Shown: positions 53,431-60,765 of the stretch, piece by piece
Layout of the letters: every line of letters begins with the position of its first letter
Position numbering within the stretch: the stretch's first letter is position 1
From: Microbacterium sp.
GTDB lineage: Bacteria > Actinomycetota > Actinomycetes > Actinomycetales > Microbacteriaceae
Assembly: GCF_017305435.1 (NCBI RefSeq)
Contig: NZ_JAFKIP010000002.1
Location: 310,001-374,000, forward strand
Reading direction: 5' to 3'
Length of the DNA: 64,000 nucleotides
Program-made: the position numbers and the translations under genes
Notes under the pieces: model-generated
Database searches by the model: none
Seen by the model: the letters and a program-made list of their open reading frames with translations, nothing else
What the model was told of the DNA's origin: nothing

Positions 53431-53693
53431 GCGCCGCGATCATCGTGTGGACGAAACCGTCGTGCCAGCAGTGCCGCATGGTGAAGTACCGCCTCGACGT
53501 CGCTGGGGTTCCGTTCGAGGAGCGTGACCTCACTGCACCGGAGAACACGAAAGACCTCGCCCACTTCGCCGGCATCGGCTACCGATCCGCACCGATCACC
53601 GAGTACGGCGACATCGCCGTGCCGGGGTTTGTGCCCTCAGAGATCGACCGCATCGTCGAGGCGTGGCGCGTCCGGCAAGGGGTCGCGTCGTGA
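53427..53693 (+). CDS. NrdH-like glutaredoxin
   Basis: 88 aa from a GTG. Thioredoxin fold with C13-Q-Q-C16 (IVWTKPSCQQCRMVKYRL), cis-Pro in SAPITE, and GFVPSEIDRIV at the end. NrdH reduces class Ib ribonucleotide reductase; here it may boost dNTP supply during phage replication using the host reductase, as none is encoded in view. Confidence 0.88.
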   Translation: MSAAIIVWTKPSCQQCRMVKYRLDVAGVPFEERDLTAPENTKDLAHFAGIGYRSAPITEYGDIAVPGFVPSEIDRIVEAWRVRQGVAS

Positions 53694-53971
53694 GCGTCCC
53701 GTTGCTGACGCCGCTCGACTCGCCGATCTTCGACGAGGACGTCATCGCTGGGCTGGATGAGCACTTCGATGAGGTTCCCCGTTGCGAGGCGCCGAAGGGC
53801 TGCGATAAGCCCGCGACCCACCGACTGGTGATCGTGTGCCCGTGCCGCCGGTGGTCGCGCTGCGGATGCACGGTGCACGTGGCGACGTCGCTGGGCTACC
53901 TCGCCACGATGAGCCCGCGCTGCGGACTCTGCCACGCCACGGTCGTCGACTTCTGGACGGTGCCGCTGTGA
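53690..53971 (+). CDS. cysteine-rich phage protein (93 aa)
   Basis: 93 aa from GTG 53690. Eight cysteines in residues 32-83 (CEAPKGCDKPATH, CPCRRWSRCGC, CGLCH) with histidines, suggesting two zinc clusters. Small nucleic-acid-binding protein is plausible; no family recognised. Confidence 0.68.
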   Translation: MSVPLLTPLDSPIFDEDVIAGLDEHFDEVPRCEAPKGCDKPATHRLVIVCPCRRWSRCGCTVHVATSLGYLATMSPRCGLCHATVVDFWTVPL

Positions 53972-54186
53972 GCGCCGGCCCGATCGCGCAGGAACGCCAG
54001 GCGCACGCGACGCCCCGCGTGTCGACGACCGCGAAGGACCGGATCTGCGCGCAAGGCACGTCCGCCGGCGGCACCGCGGGACGGTCGTACTGCGGCCGCA
54101 GCTCAGCGAAGCGCGCGACGTCGTGGGTTGCGGTCACGTGCGCCGACTGTCGGGCCGCGCGCGCAGCTGACGAGGCGGTGCGCTGA
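53968..54186 (+). CDS. small cysteine-containing phage protein (72 aa)
   Basis: 72 aa from GTG 53968. Four cysteines (RICAQG, SYCGRS, VTCADCRAAR) spaced as in a zinc ribbon. Basic overall. Stop and next ATG share one base. Confidence 0.62.
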   Translation: MSAGPIAQERQAHATPRVSTTAKDRICAQGTSAGGTAGRSYCGRSSAKRATSWVAVTCADCRAARAADEAVR

Positions 54187-54365
54187 TGCCGCTCTCCTTC
54201 CCACCCCTCCGACACGTCCTCGTCGACGGCGTCACGAAGTGGCAAGCCACGTGCCGCACCTGCGGACAGGACGTCTGCAGTCGCCCCCAGGTCGTGAAGG
54301 CCGCCGTCGACGAGATGCGCCGAGCCCACGGACCCGAGAAGACCTGCACGAGAGGAGAACGCTGA
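54186..54365 (+). CDS. small zinc-finger-like phage protein (59 aa)
   Basis: 59 aa from ATG 54186 to TGA 54365, joined to the next gene by TGATG. TCRTCGQDVCSR plus RRAHGPEKTC gives a CxxC...H...C zinc-finger pattern. Fourth tiny Cys-rich gene in this stretch. Confidence 0.64.
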   Translation: MPLSFPPLRHVLVDGVTKWQATCRTCGQDVCSRPQVVKAAVDEMRRAHGPEKTCTRGER

Positions 54366-55447
54366 TGGCCGGGAAGCCCCGCACCTGCACAGTCGACGGA
54401 TGCACCGACACGACCGTCGCGCGCCGCCTTTGCCGGAAGCACTACCAGGCGGCCATGAAGGCCGGCACCCTCGACCAGCACGCGAAGCTCCCGCCGCGCG
54501 TGAAGAACCCGAAGATCTGCCCACCAGATCACCGCCACGGCGAAGTCGGCACCTGCTACGTCCACCACCAGTGCCGCTGCGACGACTGCGTGACATCCCA
54601 GACGAAGCGGAACTACCGCCGGCTGCAGCTGAAGGCGTACGGCCGCTACGACACCGGCCTCGTCGACGCCGATCCCGTGCGTGAGCACCTGATCATGCTC
54701 GGCGAGTTCGGCCTCGGCTATAAGCGCGTCGCCTCGATCGCCGGCCTCGGCATCACGCCCGTGCGGAACGTGATCTGGGGGCGCCAGGATCCCGGCCCGC
54801 GGAAGGGCGAGATGCAGAAGCGCATCAAGCGTGAGACCGCCGAAGCGATCCTCTCCGTCAAGCCCGACATCTCCCTGCTCGCAGGGGGCGCCAGGATCCC
54901 GGCCCGCGGAACACACCGCCGGATGCAGGCGCTCGTCGCACGCGGATGGTCGCAGTCGAAGCTCACTGACCGTCTCGGCGTCGAGCGCAGCAACTTCGGC
55001 GTCATGATGACCCGCGAGCACGTCACCGCAGACCTCCACCGGCGCGCTGAGCGCCTCTTCGAGGAGCTGTGGGATCAGCTGCCACCGAACGAGGAGTGGC
55101 GCGACAAGATCGCCTACACCCGCACGGTGGCGTACGCGAAGCAGCGCCGATGGCTGCCGCCCCTTGCGTGGGACGACATCGACAACGACGTCGATCCGCC
55201 CGTCCCCGACGACGAGGAGGGCGGCCTCGACGACATGGCCGTCGAGCTCGCGATCGCCGGCGAGCGTGTCCGGCTGACACCGGCGGAGCGCCGCGAGTGC
55301 GTGACCCGCCTTCACGCCGCCCGATGGTCCGACGGTCGGATCGCGGAGACCATCCACTGCGACGTGAAGACCGTTGGCCGCATCCGCGACGAGCTGGGCC
55401 TCGCCGCTTTCGACCAGACCGAACTCCGACAGCGAGGAGCAGCATGA
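54365..55447 (+). CDS. phage DNA-binding protein with several HTH-like segments
   Basis: 360 aa from ATG 54365 with AGAGGAGA upstream. The N-terminus has a CTVDGCTDTTVARRLCRKHYQAA zinc motif; a second Cys/His cluster is at CYVHHQCRCDDC (~64-75). Residues 115-135 (GYKRVASIAGLGITPVRNVI), 190-215 (ARGWSQSKLTDRLGVERSNFGVMM) and 325-350 (WSDGRIAETIHCDVKTVGRIRDELG) all look like helix-turn-helix units. Probably a phage regulator of late transcription or of replication; no experimental relative comes to mind. Confidence 0.74.
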   Translation: MAGKPRTCTVDGCTDTTVARRLCRKHYQAAMKAGTLDQHAKLPPRVKNPKICPPDHRHGEVGTCYVHHQCRCDDCVTSQTKRNYRRLQLKAYGRYDTGLVDADPVREHLIMLGEFGLGYKRVASIAGLGITPVRNVIWGRQDPGPRKGEMQKRIKRETAEAILSVKPDISLLAGGARIPARGTHRRMQALVARGWSQSKLTDRLGVERSNFGVMMTREHVTADLHRRAERLFEELWDQLPPNEEWRDKIAYTRTVAYAKQRRWLPPLAWDDIDNDVDPPVPDDEEGGLDDMAVELAIAGERVRLTPAERRECVTRLHAARWSDGRIAETIHCDVKTVGRIRDELGLAAFDQTELRQRGAA

Positions 55448-55941
55448 GAGCCCTGACCGTTCGACAGCCCGCAGCGTGGGCGATCATCTATGCCGGGAAG
55501 GATGTCGAGAACCGCACCCGCAGCCTCGGCCCGTACCGCGGTCCAGTCGCGATCGTGGCCGGCCGCGAGATCCTCGATGAAGACCACCCGTTCTGGGAGC
55601 ACCCGCTGTACCGCGCAGCGGTCTCACGCGAGACCGCATGGGTGCGGGATCGCCTCGACGTGCGCGGCGCGGTCCTCGGGCTGGTCGACCTCGTTGACAT
55701 GCACAGCGCCAGTGTCATCCGCGGGTGCGGCTACCTCCGCCATGACTGCCCCGAGCACGGCACTTGTCGCGATCATTGCTCGCCGTGGGCAGAGGGGCCG
55801 GCGCCGCGCGGCGGATGGATGCAGCACCTGGTGCTCGCGAACCCGCGCCCGCTCGTCGAGCCCCTCCCGCACACGGGCGCGCTCGGCCTCCGCCGCCTCG
55901 ACGACGCGACGATCGCGCGCATCGAGGAGGAGATCGCATGA
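55444..55941 (+). CDS. ASCH domain protein
   Basis: 165 aa. ASCH fold: MRALTVRQPAAWAIIYAGKDVENRTRSLGPYRGPVAIVAGREI is the diagnostic N-terminus (TVRQPWA..I..G.K..E.R), followed by RGAVLGLVDLVDM and the WMQHLVLANPRPL strand. An insertion with CGYLRHDCPEHGTCRDHC adds a probable zinc site. ASCH domains bind RNA or modified bases; a role in translation control or base recognition is possible. Confidence 0.82.
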   Translation: MRALTVRQPAAWAIIYAGKDVENRTRSLGPYRGPVAIVAGREILDEDHPFWEHPLYRAAVSRETAWVRDRLDVRGAVLGLVDLVDMHSASVIRGCGYLRHDCPEHGTCRDHCSPWAEGPAPRGGWMQHLVLANPRPLVEPLPHTGALGLRRLDDATIARIEEEIA

Positions 55942-56228
55942 CCATCGAAGATCTCCGCGCCACCGTCGACGACTTCCGCGGCATGATCGCCGGGAAGCCC
56001 GACGCCGGCTACGCGCTCACCAACGGTGACATCCTCGATCTGCTCAGCGAGCTCGTCACCCGTAGGGACGCCGACGCCGTCATCCGCGGCATCCATGACC
56101 CCGTCGACGCCCTCCACCTCCCGTCTGGTCGACGGATGCGCGTGTGCGCGGGGTGCGGCGCCGACGACGGCAATTGGCAGCCGTGGCCGTGCCCGACGAT
56201 CGGCGCGCTTGAGGCGGTGAACCGATGA
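55938..56228 (+). CDS. hypothetical phage protein (96 aa)
   Basis: 96 aa. Helical N-terminus (IEDLRATVDDFRGMIAGKPDAGYALTNGDILDLLSEL) and a C-terminal CAGCG...C metal-like motif. ATGA overlaps on both sides. Role unknown. Confidence 0.66.
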   Translation: MTIEDLRATVDDFRGMIAGKPDAGYALTNGDILDLLSELVTRRDADAVIRGIHDPVDALHLPSGRRMRVCAGCGADDGNWQPWPCPTIGALEAVNR

Positions 56229-56839
56229 CGATCCCTCTCGACGCGATCGACCCCGATGCCGCCTACCAGCAGTGGGTCGAACGGTTCCTCTGGCACGTCG
56301 ACCAGCTCCCCGCTGTGGTCGAGGTCACCGGCACGATCGTCGTCGCCGCCCGCGGCATACGCGCCGCGCCTCTCCGAGAGCGACTGTCCGGCGGTGGCTA
56401 CATCGACAACATGCCCATCGTCGACGGTCCCGAGGCTCGCAACGGACGCGCCGTATGGGACGCGACCCGCGCGTACATCACCCGAGCGAGCAGCCACCTC
56501 GGCATCGAAGGACCTCAGCTTCCGGGCACGCTCCCTGACGACGTCGAGCTGGCGCGGGAGTGGGCGTACGCCGCGAACGGGTGGCTCGCCTCGGTCGTAC
56601 CGCACATCCTCGCGTGGCCGGATCTCGACGAGCTGGAGGCGGCCCTGTTCCGCCTGATCCGCCGTGCGCGGGCCCGCCTCCACACGGGCACCGTCCGCCG
56701 TGCACGACCGGAACGCTGCCGCACATGCGGGCAGGAGGCTGTGCTCGTCGACTGGGTCGACGGTGTCGGCGGCGGCGCGGTACTCACCAAGGCCTGCACG
56801 GTCTGCGGCCAGATCTACACCGAAGGAGAAACAGCCTGA
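56225..56839 (+). CDS. phage protein with C-terminal zinc ribbon
   Basis: 204 aa. Helical body with VERFLWHVDQLPAVV and a C-terminal zinc ribbon CRTCGQ...CTVCGQ (residues ~168-195). Last gene in the unbroken rightward chain. Role unknown. Confidence 0.69.
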   Translation: MTIPLDAIDPDAAYQQWVERFLWHVDQLPAVVEVTGTIVVAARGIRAAPLRERLSGGGYIDNMPIVDGPEARNGRAVWDATRAYITRASSHLGIEGPQLPGTLPDDVELAREWAYAANGWLASVVPHILAWPDLDELEAALFRLIRRARARLHTGTVRRARPERCRTCGQEAVLVDWVDGVGGGAVLTKACTVCGQIYTEGETA

Positions 56840-56857
56840 TGACCCGCTGCCGATGCA

Positions 56858-57223
56858 TCAAGCCGGCATCAGAGCTATGACGACGGCACTCGCCCCGATC
56901 ACGGCGACGAGAGAGCTCACCAGACCGAACCAGGTGCGCCAGCTGCGCTTGCCTAACCTCCACCTCGATGTCGGCGGCTCGTCAGGTGCCGCGGAGATCG
57001 CCATCGCTGCGCACGCCCCAATCAGGGCGACGAACGCCGCGATCTGCGCGGGCAACAGGTCTGCGAGACCACTGAGGTTCCACACGAACGCGGTAGCAAG
57101 CACAACGAACGCGAGCAGCAACGCGGTTGCGAACATCACAAGCCAATAGATCGAATCCCGGAATGCCTTCCCGTCGATCCTGTCGCCGCCGCCATCCACG
57201 CGACCGCCCGAAGCATCATCCAT
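56858..57223 (-). CDS. opposite-strand prophage membrane protein (moron candidate)
   Basis: 121 aa on the strand opposite to the lytic genes. Four hydrophobic segments: SIYWLVMFATALLLAFVVLATAF, LLPAQIAAFVALIGACAAMAIS, and two at the C-terminus around FGLVSSLVAVIGASAVVIAL. A stand-alone gene of this type may be expressed in the lysogen, for example for superinfection exclusion. The function is inference; the gene itself is well formed with an ATG. Confidence 0.7.
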   Translation of the reverse strand: MDDASGGRVDGGGDRIDGKAFRDSIYWLVMFATALLLAFVVLATAFVWNLSGLADLLPAQIAAFVALIGACAAMAISAAPDEPPTSRWRLGKRSWRTWFGLVSSLVAVIGASAVVIALMPA

Positions 57224-57257
57224 AGCCCGTCACCGTAGCGGAAAGCACGAACCACCC

Positions 57258-57527
57258 ATGACCCAGCTGACCTACCGGGAAGCCGCGAAACGCGTCGGCC
57301 GGTCACGCCGCGCGATCCGGTATTGGCGGCAGGCCGGCATGCCGATGACATGGGAGACACGCGAAGGGCAACGAGTCCGCGTCGTCGACGAACAGGTGCT
57401 CCTCTCCTGGTGGCGTCAACGCCTCCAAAACGACCCCGCACACCAGTACCGGCTCCGCGCCCTGTTCGCCGCGCAGGAGACCGCACACGGCGCGACACGC
57501 CCGAATGTCAACGTGCTTGACCGGTGA
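57258..57527 (+). CDS. HTH DNA-binding protein (MerR/AlpA-like)
   Basis: 89 aa. TYREAAKRVGRSRRAIRYWRQAGMPMTWETREGQRVRVVDEQVLLSWW is a winged HTH of the MerR/Xis kind. It is the second such protein in the prophage; located between the replication and packaging modules, it may control late transcription. Confidence 0.8.
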   Translation: MTQLTYREAAKRVGRSRRAIRYWRQAGMPMTWETREGQRVRVVDEQVLLSWWRQRLQNDPAHQYRLRALFAAQETAHGATRPNVNVLDR

Positions 57528-57743
57528 GTGGTTTCCGCCCCTAACGTCAGAGTCGGCAAGGTGTCGCGGAGAGGCGAGCACCACTCGCCCAGCCGGTCGA
57601 CAAGACCCTCACCCTCATCCCGAGGAACGTCGACCGGCAGCGACCCCTCCAACCCTCGACCCCCGCAAGACGGCCCCGAACGAGCGCGCCAACGCTCGCC
57701 GGGGCCTAACCCACCATCGATCGGACTCGATTGGAGGGCTGCA
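57528..57743. other. 216-bp non-coding gap with hairpin
   Basis: No convincing gene; the open frame here is Arg/Ser/Pro-rich shadow. A strong imperfect hairpin lies at 57672-57706 (GGCCCCG..CGAGCG / CGCTCG.CGGGGCC) without a T-tract. A promoter for the packaging block may lie here, but I see no clear hexamers. Confidence 0.5.
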
Positions 57744-58097
57744 GTGGACGATACCCACGAGCCCCGACACCCAGCGTTCTACGCCACCAACCGCCGCAAC
57801 ATTGACCAGCTGCATGCCGACCGTGACCGCGCCGGCCTCCAACAGCTGATCGACACGCTGCAAGACGCGACCGGGTGGCGTGCGCACGACGCCGCCGACC
57901 TGATCACCGAAGCGACGGCCGCGATCGCGAGCATCGACGCCACCTCGCCCCGCACCCTCCACCCCGGGGACCCGGGCATCCGCGTCGGCGACATCCTCGA
58001 GTACGACATCCACGGCGAACTCCGCTCCGCAATCGTGCTCATCGTGACCGACTGCCTCGCAGTCACCCACCTCGGCGACGAGATCCCGCTGAGCTGA
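57744..58097 (+). CDS. hypothetical phage protein (117 aa)
   Basis: 117 aa from GTG 57744, chosen because GGAGGG lies 7 nt upstream. Helical first half (ATNRRNIDQLHADRDRAGLQQLIDTLQDATG) and beta-rich second half (GIRVGDILEYDIHGELRSAIVLIVTD), like a small barrel. No domain recognised. Confidence 0.68.
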   Translation: MDDTHEPRHPAFYATNRRNIDQLHADRDRAGLQQLIDTLQDATGWRAHDAADLITEATAAIASIDATSPRTLHPGDPGIRVGDILEYDIHGELRSAIVLIVTDCLAVTHLGDEIPLS

Positions 58098-58100
58098 AAC

Positions 58101-58176
58101 CATCCCGGCCGGGCGTTGAGCCCACCATGCACCGCAGACCTGTCGGGGTCGCGTGCCGCTCCGCCCGGCCGGGATG
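58101..58176. repeat. perfect 15-bp inverted repeat with 46-nt loop
   Basis: CATCCCGGCCGGGCG at 58101-58115 and its exact reverse complement at 58162-58176. Each arm also contains the 10-bp palindrome CCCGGCCGGG, so the arms can pair with each other or fold alone. It fills most of the gap between two small genes. Confidence 0.8.
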
Positions 58177-58201
58177 CCAGACCACCACCGAAGGGACGGC
58201 C

Positions 58202-58420
58202 ATGGCAGCTACCGGGAACCTCACGGCACGAGTCCTCGTGCAGATCGGCGACTCCGAACCCCAGCAGGTCGCCGAGGTCCTCGTGCCCGTGTCCGTCACC
58301 ATCAGCCGCGACGGCCTGTCCGGCAGCGTCCGCGGTACCGTCGCCCTCGACGACGCGAAGATCTGGGGCGACGTCGCCACCGCCCTGCACGCCGCAGCAG
58401 ATCGCATCGCGAAACTCTGA
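58202..58420 (+). CDS. small phage protein (72 aa)
   Basis: 72 aa with GAAGGGAC upstream. Beta-rich (NLTARVLVQIGDSEPQQVAEVLVPVSVTIS) ending in a helix. Two bases separate it from the HNH gene. Function unknown. Confidence 0.66.
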   Translation: MAATGNLTARVLVQIGDSEPQQVAEVLVPVSVTISRDGLSGSVRGTVALDDAKIWGDVATALHAAADRIAKL

Positions 58421-58422
58421 CC

Positions 58423-58743
58423 ATGGCCGGCGCCCGCACCAACACCCGCCGGATGCACCGGCTCCGCGACGAGTTCTTCGACGACGGCCGCCGCTACGAC
58501 GATGACCCCGCCACCCGGCAGCTGTCGGTCTGCTGGATTTGCAAGGGCCGCATCGACTACACCGCGGGCGCCGGCACCACACCCGACTCCCACCACCTGG
58601 ACCACCGGCTCCCGGTCAGCACGCACCCCGAGCTGCAGGAAGACCCCGACAACTTCGAACACGCACACAAGGCCTGCAACCAGGAGCGTGGCACCGCAGC
58701 ACCCACCGCCGGGCTCGGCGAGGAGATGCCGCCCTGGTGGTGA
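58423..58743 (+). CDS. HNH endonuclease of the packaging module
   Basis: 106 aa. CWIC (37-40), His57-His58/Asp60-His61 in DSHHLDHRLPVSTHPEL, Asn77 and HAHKACNQERG with C85-N86: a full HNH treble clef as found beside terminases in many long-tailed phages, where it cooperates with the large terminase in DNA cleavage. Lies 2.6 kb upstream of the large terminase, separated by the methyltransferase. Confidence 0.85.
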   Translation: MAGARTNTRRMHRLRDEFFDDGRRYDDDPATRQLSVCWICKGRIDYTAGAGTTPDSHHLDHRLPVSTHPELQEDPDNFEHAHKACNQERGTAAPTAGLGEEMPPWW

Positions 58744-58932
58744 TCAGTCGCGGCTGATCGTCTTCTTGGCGTTCGCGTACTTCCCACCCACGACGGCATC
58801 CGCCATCGCCCGGCAGTCGTCCTCGTTGTTGTACCCCTGACCGCCGTCCGTCGCGATCACATTCCCGTTGTCAGCCTTCAGCTGCCACGCCCACTTGCCA
58901 TCAGCCCGCTTGTAGATCCGTCGAGTTGCCAC
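58744..58932 (-). CDS. DUF1508-like small protein (opposite strand)
   Basis: 62 aa from GTG 58932, with GGGAG 8-9 nt upstream on that strand. ATRRIYKRADGKWAWQLKADNGNVIATDGGQGYNNEDDCRAMADAV matches the YegP/DUF1508 repeat (one unit). Function of the family is unknown. Together with the gene at 56858 it is one of two prophage genes pointing against the lytic direction. Confidence 0.78.
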   Translation of the reverse strand: MATRRIYKRADGKWAWQLKADNGNVIATDGGQGYNNEDDCRAMADAVVGGKYANAKKTISRD

Positions 58933-58999
58933 GCTGCACTCCCATCGGTTCGGTGTGACGCCGAGGGTACACGGACACCACGACGCAGAGGGAGAGCCC

Positions 59000-59347
59000 A
59001 TGAACCGCTACGCCGCGCACGGCATCCACCACGACGCCCTCACCGGCCGCCGCGTCCTCGTCATCACCCGCACCCAGACCGACGCACGAGACGCGCTCGA
59101 ACAGATCGCCATGCACGCCGAACCACACGGCGCCCACATCCGCCGAGCCAACGGCCTCGAACGCATCACCTACGACGGCGCAGGGCGAGTGATCATCCGC
59201 TCCCGCCGAGGACACGGACACCGCGGCATCACCGCCGACACCATCTACCTCGACGAAGGCGTCGACCCCGAACTCACCATCGACCAAGCCGCATCCCTCA
59301 TGGCATGCCTCGCCACCAGCCCCACCGGCGAACTCATCCGAGCCTGA
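59000..59347 (+). CDS. hypothetical phage protein resembling a terminase fragment
   Basis: 115 aa from ATG 59000 with GGGAGAG upstream. Residues ~50-95 (ERITYDGAGRVIIRSRRGHGHRGITADTIYLDEG) recall the adenine-loop to Walker B region of terminase or helicase ATPases, but no Walker A is present, so it cannot be an ATPase alone. Unknown role; similarity may be superficial. Confidence 0.66.
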   Translation: MNRYAAHGIHHDALTGRRVLVITRTQTDARDALEQIAMHAEPHGAHIRRANGLERITYDGAGRVIIRSRRGHGHRGITADTIYLDEGVDPELTIDQAASLMACLATSPTGELIRA

Positions 59348-59475
59348 CCCCCAGAAAATCCACGGAGGGGCCCGAGGCGGACCACCTCCCGCGCGCTGGG
59401 TTCCTCTCTCCCCGGGCTGACGGCGGCCCCCCTTCGCGCGCTCGTGCGCGTCTGGCACCTGATTGGAGGCTGACG
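59348..59475. other. 128-bp gap before the methyltransferase/terminase block
   Basis: No gene. Starts AT-richer (CCCCAGAAAATCCACGGAGG) and then becomes GC-rich. Gaps at this place in related phages often hold the packaging site, but I see no element that proves it. Confidence 0.4.
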
Positions 59476-60765
59476 GTGGTCGATTCGGCGTCTGGGCGGC
59501 TCGTGGTGGCGGATTTCGCTGTTGACGACCTGGTGCTGTTTCACCGGAACCCTCGTCGCGGCGATGTGCGCGCGATCGCTGCGTCGCTGGAGCGTCACGG
59601 GCAGTATCGGCCGCTGGTCGTGAATGTCGGGTCGCTGACGGGGCGTCGGAACGAGATCCTTGCGGGGAATCACACGTTCTTGGCGGCGTGTGCGCTCGGC
59701 TGGGCGTCGGTGCAGGCGACGACGGTCGACGTCGACGACGAGACCGCTCACCGGATCGTGCTCGCGGATAATCGGCTCGCGGATCTCGGCGTGTACGACG
59801 ACGAGGACCTCGCGGCCGCGATGGTCGCGGCGGGTGACCTCGAGGGGACCGGCTTCACGAGTTCGGACCTGGACGAGCTGCTCGCGCAGCTGTCGACGCC
59901 GGTGTCGCTGACAGACCCGGACGACGTGCCTGACCTGCCCGACGAGCGAGACGTGATCTCGCGCGCCGGTGACGTGTGGCAGCTCGGCCCGAATCGGCTG
60001 CTCGTCGGTTCGTCGGGAGAGCTCGACGCCGTGCGCGCCGCGGCCGCGGGTGCGGAGATCGCGTGCGTGTGGACCGACCCGCCGTACGGGGTGTCGTACG
60101 TCGGCGGCACGGGCCTGACAATCGCGAACGATGGTGCTGACGAGGCGGTCGCCGTGGCGGTCGCGTTCCTCGAGGTCGCCGCCGAACTGTGCCGGCCCGG
60201 CGCGCCGGTCTACGTCGCGCACTCGGACGTGCTCCGCGTCCCGCTGCAGGCGGCGATGGAGCGTCTCGGCATCCGGTACCGGCAGACGCTGATGTGGGTG
60301 AAGGACCGGTTCGTGCTGTCCCGTGCGGACTACCACTACCAGTCTGAGCCGATCGCTGAGGGCGAGGTCGACCGCGACTTCGAGCCGCTCGCCTACGGGT
60401 TCCTGCCCGGCGGTGAGGGACGTCTCGGTCGGGGCGGCGCGCACTGGCACGGCGACAACCGTTCGTCGACCGTCTTCGACGTGAAGCGGCCGACACGCTC
60501 GGCGGTGCATCCGACGATGAAGCCTGTCGAGCTCGTCGAGCGGATGCTCGTGAACTCGTGTGCTCCCGGCGGGTGGGTCCTCGACGGGTTCGCGGGATCC
60601 GGCTCCACGCTGATCGCCGCGCACCGGCTCGGGCGTCGCGCTGTGCTCGTCGAGCTCAGCCCGCGCTACGCGGATGTGATCTGCCGGCGCTGGCAGGAGC
60701 ACACCGGCATCGTCCCTGTCCGCGACGGCGTCGAGGTCGACTTCCTGGAGGTCGCGTGTGTCTGA
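59476..60765 (+). CDS. ParB-like/DNA methyltransferase fusion
   Basis: 429 aa from GTG 59476 with GGAGG 8 nt upstream. Residues ~1-130 are a ParB/Srx-like domain (HRNPRRGDVRAIAASLERHGQYRPLVVN, ILAGNHTFLAA). Residues ~165-410 are an N4/N6 amino-methyltransferase of the beta order: TDPPYGVSY (catalytic DPPY 201-204) precedes FAGSGS (372-377, SAM binding) with HPTMKPVELVERML between. Probably methylates phage DNA as protection from host restriction, or has a role at packaging. Confidence 0.9.
   Translation: MVDSASGRLVVADFAVDDLVLFHRNPRRGDVRAIAASLERHGQYRPLVVNVGSLTGRRNEILAGNHTFLAACALGWASVQATTVDVDDETAHRIVLADNRLADLGVYDDEDLAAAMVAAGDLEGTGFTSSDLDELLAQLSTPVSLTDPDDVPDLPDERDVISRAGDVWQLGPNRLLVGSSGELDAVRAAAAGAEIACVWTDPPYGVSYVGGTGLTIANDGADEAVAVAVAFLEVAAELCRPGAPVYVAHSDVLRVPLQAAMERLGIRYRQTLMWVKDRFVLSRADYHYQSEPIAEGEVDRDFEPLAYGFLPGGEGRLGRGGAHWHGDNRSSTVFDVKRPTRSAVHPTMKPVELVERMLVNSCAPGGWVLDGFAGSGSTLIAAHRLGRRAVLVELSPRYADVICRRWQEHTGIVPVRDGVEVDFLEVACV

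Noticed and set aside
56839-56880. 13-codon frame MTRCRCIKPASEL after the zinc-ribbon gene
   Set aside because: Too short to support; ends opposite the 3' end of the convergent membrane gene.
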